DNA from: an uncultured Porphyromonadaceae bacterium
Lineage (GTDB): Bacteria; Bacteroidota; Bacteroidia; Bacteroidales; Coprobacteraceae
Direction of reading: 5' to 3'
NCBI GenBank assembly: GCA_900545915.1
Contig: URAV01000068.1
Span: forward strand, 1-6,102
Length of the DNA: 6,102 bases
A model generated the notes under the pieces. That model saw only the letters and a list, made by a program, of their open reading frames with translations. It did no database searches and was not told the DNA's origin. Positions 5,303 to 6,102 of the stretch are shown here, piece by piece. The position numbers were made by a program, and so were the translations under genes. The stretch's first letter is position 1, and each line of letters starts with the position of its first letter.

Positions 5303-5333
5303 ATTGTAAATAAAATTCAATATGCTATCTTTA
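5303..5333 (+). promoter_or_regulatory. Probable promoter of the AlaX-like gene
   Basis: The -33-like ATTG (5303-5306) and -7-like TATCTTTA (5326-5333) are spaced by 19 bp. Each deviates from TTTG/TAnnTTTG at one position. Transcription would start near 5340, giving a leader of about 19 nt. This is an alternative to read-through from the element at 5162-5169 or from the ACT gene. Confidence 0.45.
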
Positions 5334-5358
5334 TCTATTAAATTATAATAGTGCTATC

Positions 5359-5823
5359 ATGGAACAACAATTACAATTGAATGAACATAATAAACAAGAA
5401 TATCCGCCAATTCATACGGTGGAACATATTTTGAATAGGACTATGATGAATTTGTTTGGATGCGGAAGAGCTGTTAGTGCACATATTGAAAAGAAAAAAT
5501 CAAAGTGTGATTATCTTTTAGCCGAAGCACCTACAAAAGAACAGATGCAGAAAGTAGAGCAATGTGTAAATGATATTATAAAGCAAAATTTACCTGTGAC
5601 TTTTGATTATATTTCTAAAGAAGAAGCATGTGATAAATTTGATATGAAACGTTTGCCAGATCATGCCAGTGAAACTGTGCGTGTTGTGCATGTCGGTGAT
5701 TATGATGATTGCCTTTGTGTTGGTTTGCATGTAAAAAATACTTCAGAAATAGGACAGTTTGTGATTGTCAGTTATGATTATACAGAGGGTCGTTTACGTA
5801 TCCGTTTTAAATTAAAGGAATAG
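5359..5823 (+). CDS. AlaX-type stand-alone tRNA-editing domain (threonyl/alanyl-tRNA synthetase SAD family)
   Basis: This small cytosolic zinc hydrolase belongs to the family that deacylates mischarged tRNA, typically Ser- or Gly-tRNA(Ala) for AlaX proteins. The 154 residues match the short AlaX-S class, which is only the editing domain without synthetase or N-terminal barrel. The first zinc motif HTVEH (His19, His23) is intact. The second is C-x3-H in CVGLHVKNTSEIG (Cys120, His124). Between them, SAHIEKKKSKCDYLL (40-54) is the family strand pair and RLPDHASETVRVVHVGDYD (98-116) the usual run-up to the second motif. The alanyl-tRNA synthetase form reads CGGTH, so here G and T are replaced by V and L while all four metal ligands remain. 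The substrate amino acid may therefore differ. There is no Shine-Dalgarno sequence at ATG 5359. A likely own promoter lies upstream, and no clear terminator is seen after TAG 5821-5823. Confidence 0.85.
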   Translation: MEQQLQLNEHNKQEYPPIHTVEHILNRTMMNLFGCGRAVSAHIEKKKSKCDYLLAEAPTKEQMQKVEQCVNDIIKQNLPVTFDYISKEEACDKFDMKRLPDHASETVRVVHVGDYDDCLCVGLHVKNTSEIGQFVIVSYDYTEGRLRIRFKLKE

Positions 5824-5980
5824 ACTGCGTTGATGTATAGGATAGTTATGAAAAGTCTTTGTAAAGGTGTTGTTTCAAATCTTTCTATTTTCCATGGACA
5901 TTTATTTGTTCTATAATTGACTAGTTTACAGCGCATATTAAAAAAAAGTGGCAGTAGGAGATAAAAAATGTCATAAAAAA

Positions 5981-6012
5981 TTTGGAGGGGGAGAGTGAAT
6001 GTATTACTTTTG
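5981..6012 (+). promoter_or_regulatory. Consensus promoter P1 pointing out of the right edge
   Basis: TTTG (5981-5984) and TACTTTTG (6005-6012) are separated by exactly 20 bp, both perfect matches to the Bacteroidetes consensus. Transcription would start near 6019. The next 50 bases contain a purine-rich GGGAGAGAGGGG segment and no convincing gene, so this looks like the upstream member of a tandem pair with 6066-6096. Confidence 0.7.
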
Positions 6013-6065
6013 CACACGCTTTTCGGGAGAGAGGGGCTGTAGTAATAAAAAGGTCAAGAGTTTTT

Positions 6066-6096
6066 TTTGATATATAAAAAAAGAACCTTATATTTG
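6066..6096 (+). promoter_or_regulatory. Consensus promoter P2 at the right edge
   Basis: TTTG (6066-6069) and TATATTTG (6089-6096) are separated by 19 bp, again without mismatch. The predicted start (about 6103) falls just past the last base of the window. Two perfect promoters 84 bp apart in the same direction are typical of strongly expressed units such as rRNA or tRNA genes, but the gene itself is not visible. Confidence 0.75.
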
Positions 6097-6102
6097 CAGT
6101 CC

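Larger units (their letters stand above)
5824..6102 (+). other. Gene-free right-hand end
   Basis: The 279 bases after the AlaX-like stop contain no supported protein gene. I see no intrinsic terminator for the AlaX-like gene in 5824-5940; the best hairpin is CTTT/AAAG around 5858, too short to count. From 5981 the stretch is occupied by the two tandem promoters. No tRNA or 16S start is visible inside the window. Confidence 0.6.

Noticed and set aside
4091..5891. Fifteen-base direct repeat AAATCTTTCTATTTT at 4091-4105 and 5877-5891
   Set aside because: It is AT-rich and low in complexity, and a match of this length is expected about as often as not by chance in 6 kb of such composition. One copy lies inside a coding region.
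5778..6017. 79-codon minus-strand open frame
   Set aside because: It overlaps the 3' end of the AlaX-like gene and the plus-strand promoter P1, has no start signals and resembles no family.
5999..6070. 23-codon frame (MYYFCTRF...) preceded by GGAGGGGG
   Set aside because: The purine run looks like a strong Shine-Dalgarno sequence, but the same bases are the spacer of a perfect TTTG-N20-TACTTTTG promoter, whose -7 box lies inside the frame. The promoter reading is better supported.

Overview
The window looks like a chromosomal segment from a low-GC member of the Bacteroidales (Bacteroides, Parabacteroides or Coprobacter-like; the genus cannot be fixed from sequence alone). Three things point there. 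PanB ends in a Bacteroidales-like tail (DFPNEKEQY). There is a secreted protein that combines helical repeats with YD repeats. Most importantly, the promoters repeatedly fit the Bacteroidetes sigma-ABfr pattern, TTTG at -33 and TAnnTTTG at -7, instead of the E. coli -35/-10 pattern. Shine-Dalgarno sequences are weak or absent at most starts, as is usual in this phylum.

Layout. Positions 1-616 (minus) hold the N-terminal 205 residues of glyceraldehyde-3-phosphate dehydrogenase, cut by the window edge. Positions 617-1327 are a 711-bp gap with no protein gene. It contains the gapA promoter and leader, a probable stand-alone small RNA on the plus strand with its own promoter and terminator, a 16-bp hairpin and an 89-bp nested palindrome. 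Positions 1328-2146 (minus) are panB of pantothenate/CoA synthesis. Positions 2276-3928 (minus) encode a secreted 550-residue protein with helical repeats and YD-like repeats, bracketed by a clean promoter and a strong terminator. Positions 4071-4445 (minus) encode a small, probably all-helical protein.

Transcription then diverges. On the plus strand, 4673-5131 encodes a tandem ACT-domain protein resembling the regulatory tail of aspartokinase without a kinase. Positions 5359-5823 encode a small AlaX/SAD-type tRNA-editing hydrolase. Between them is a GC-enriched stretch with its own -7 element and a ten-codon, two-tryptophan reading frame. The last about 120 bp hold two tandem consensus promoters pointing out of the window, so a strongly expressed gene, perhaps a stable RNA, probably begins within a few bases of the right edge.

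How the parts relate. gapA and panB are housekeeping metabolic genes with individual promoters, and nothing suggests a shared operon. The ACT protein and the AlaX-like protein both concern amino acids (small-molecule sensing and correction of mischarged tRNA), so a functional link is plausible but unproven. No phage, transposase, CRISPR array or complete tRNA/rRNA is visible. The least-explained parts are the candidate small RNA (about 962-1026), the nested palindrome (1174-1262), the orphan ACT protein and the leader region at 5162-5240.
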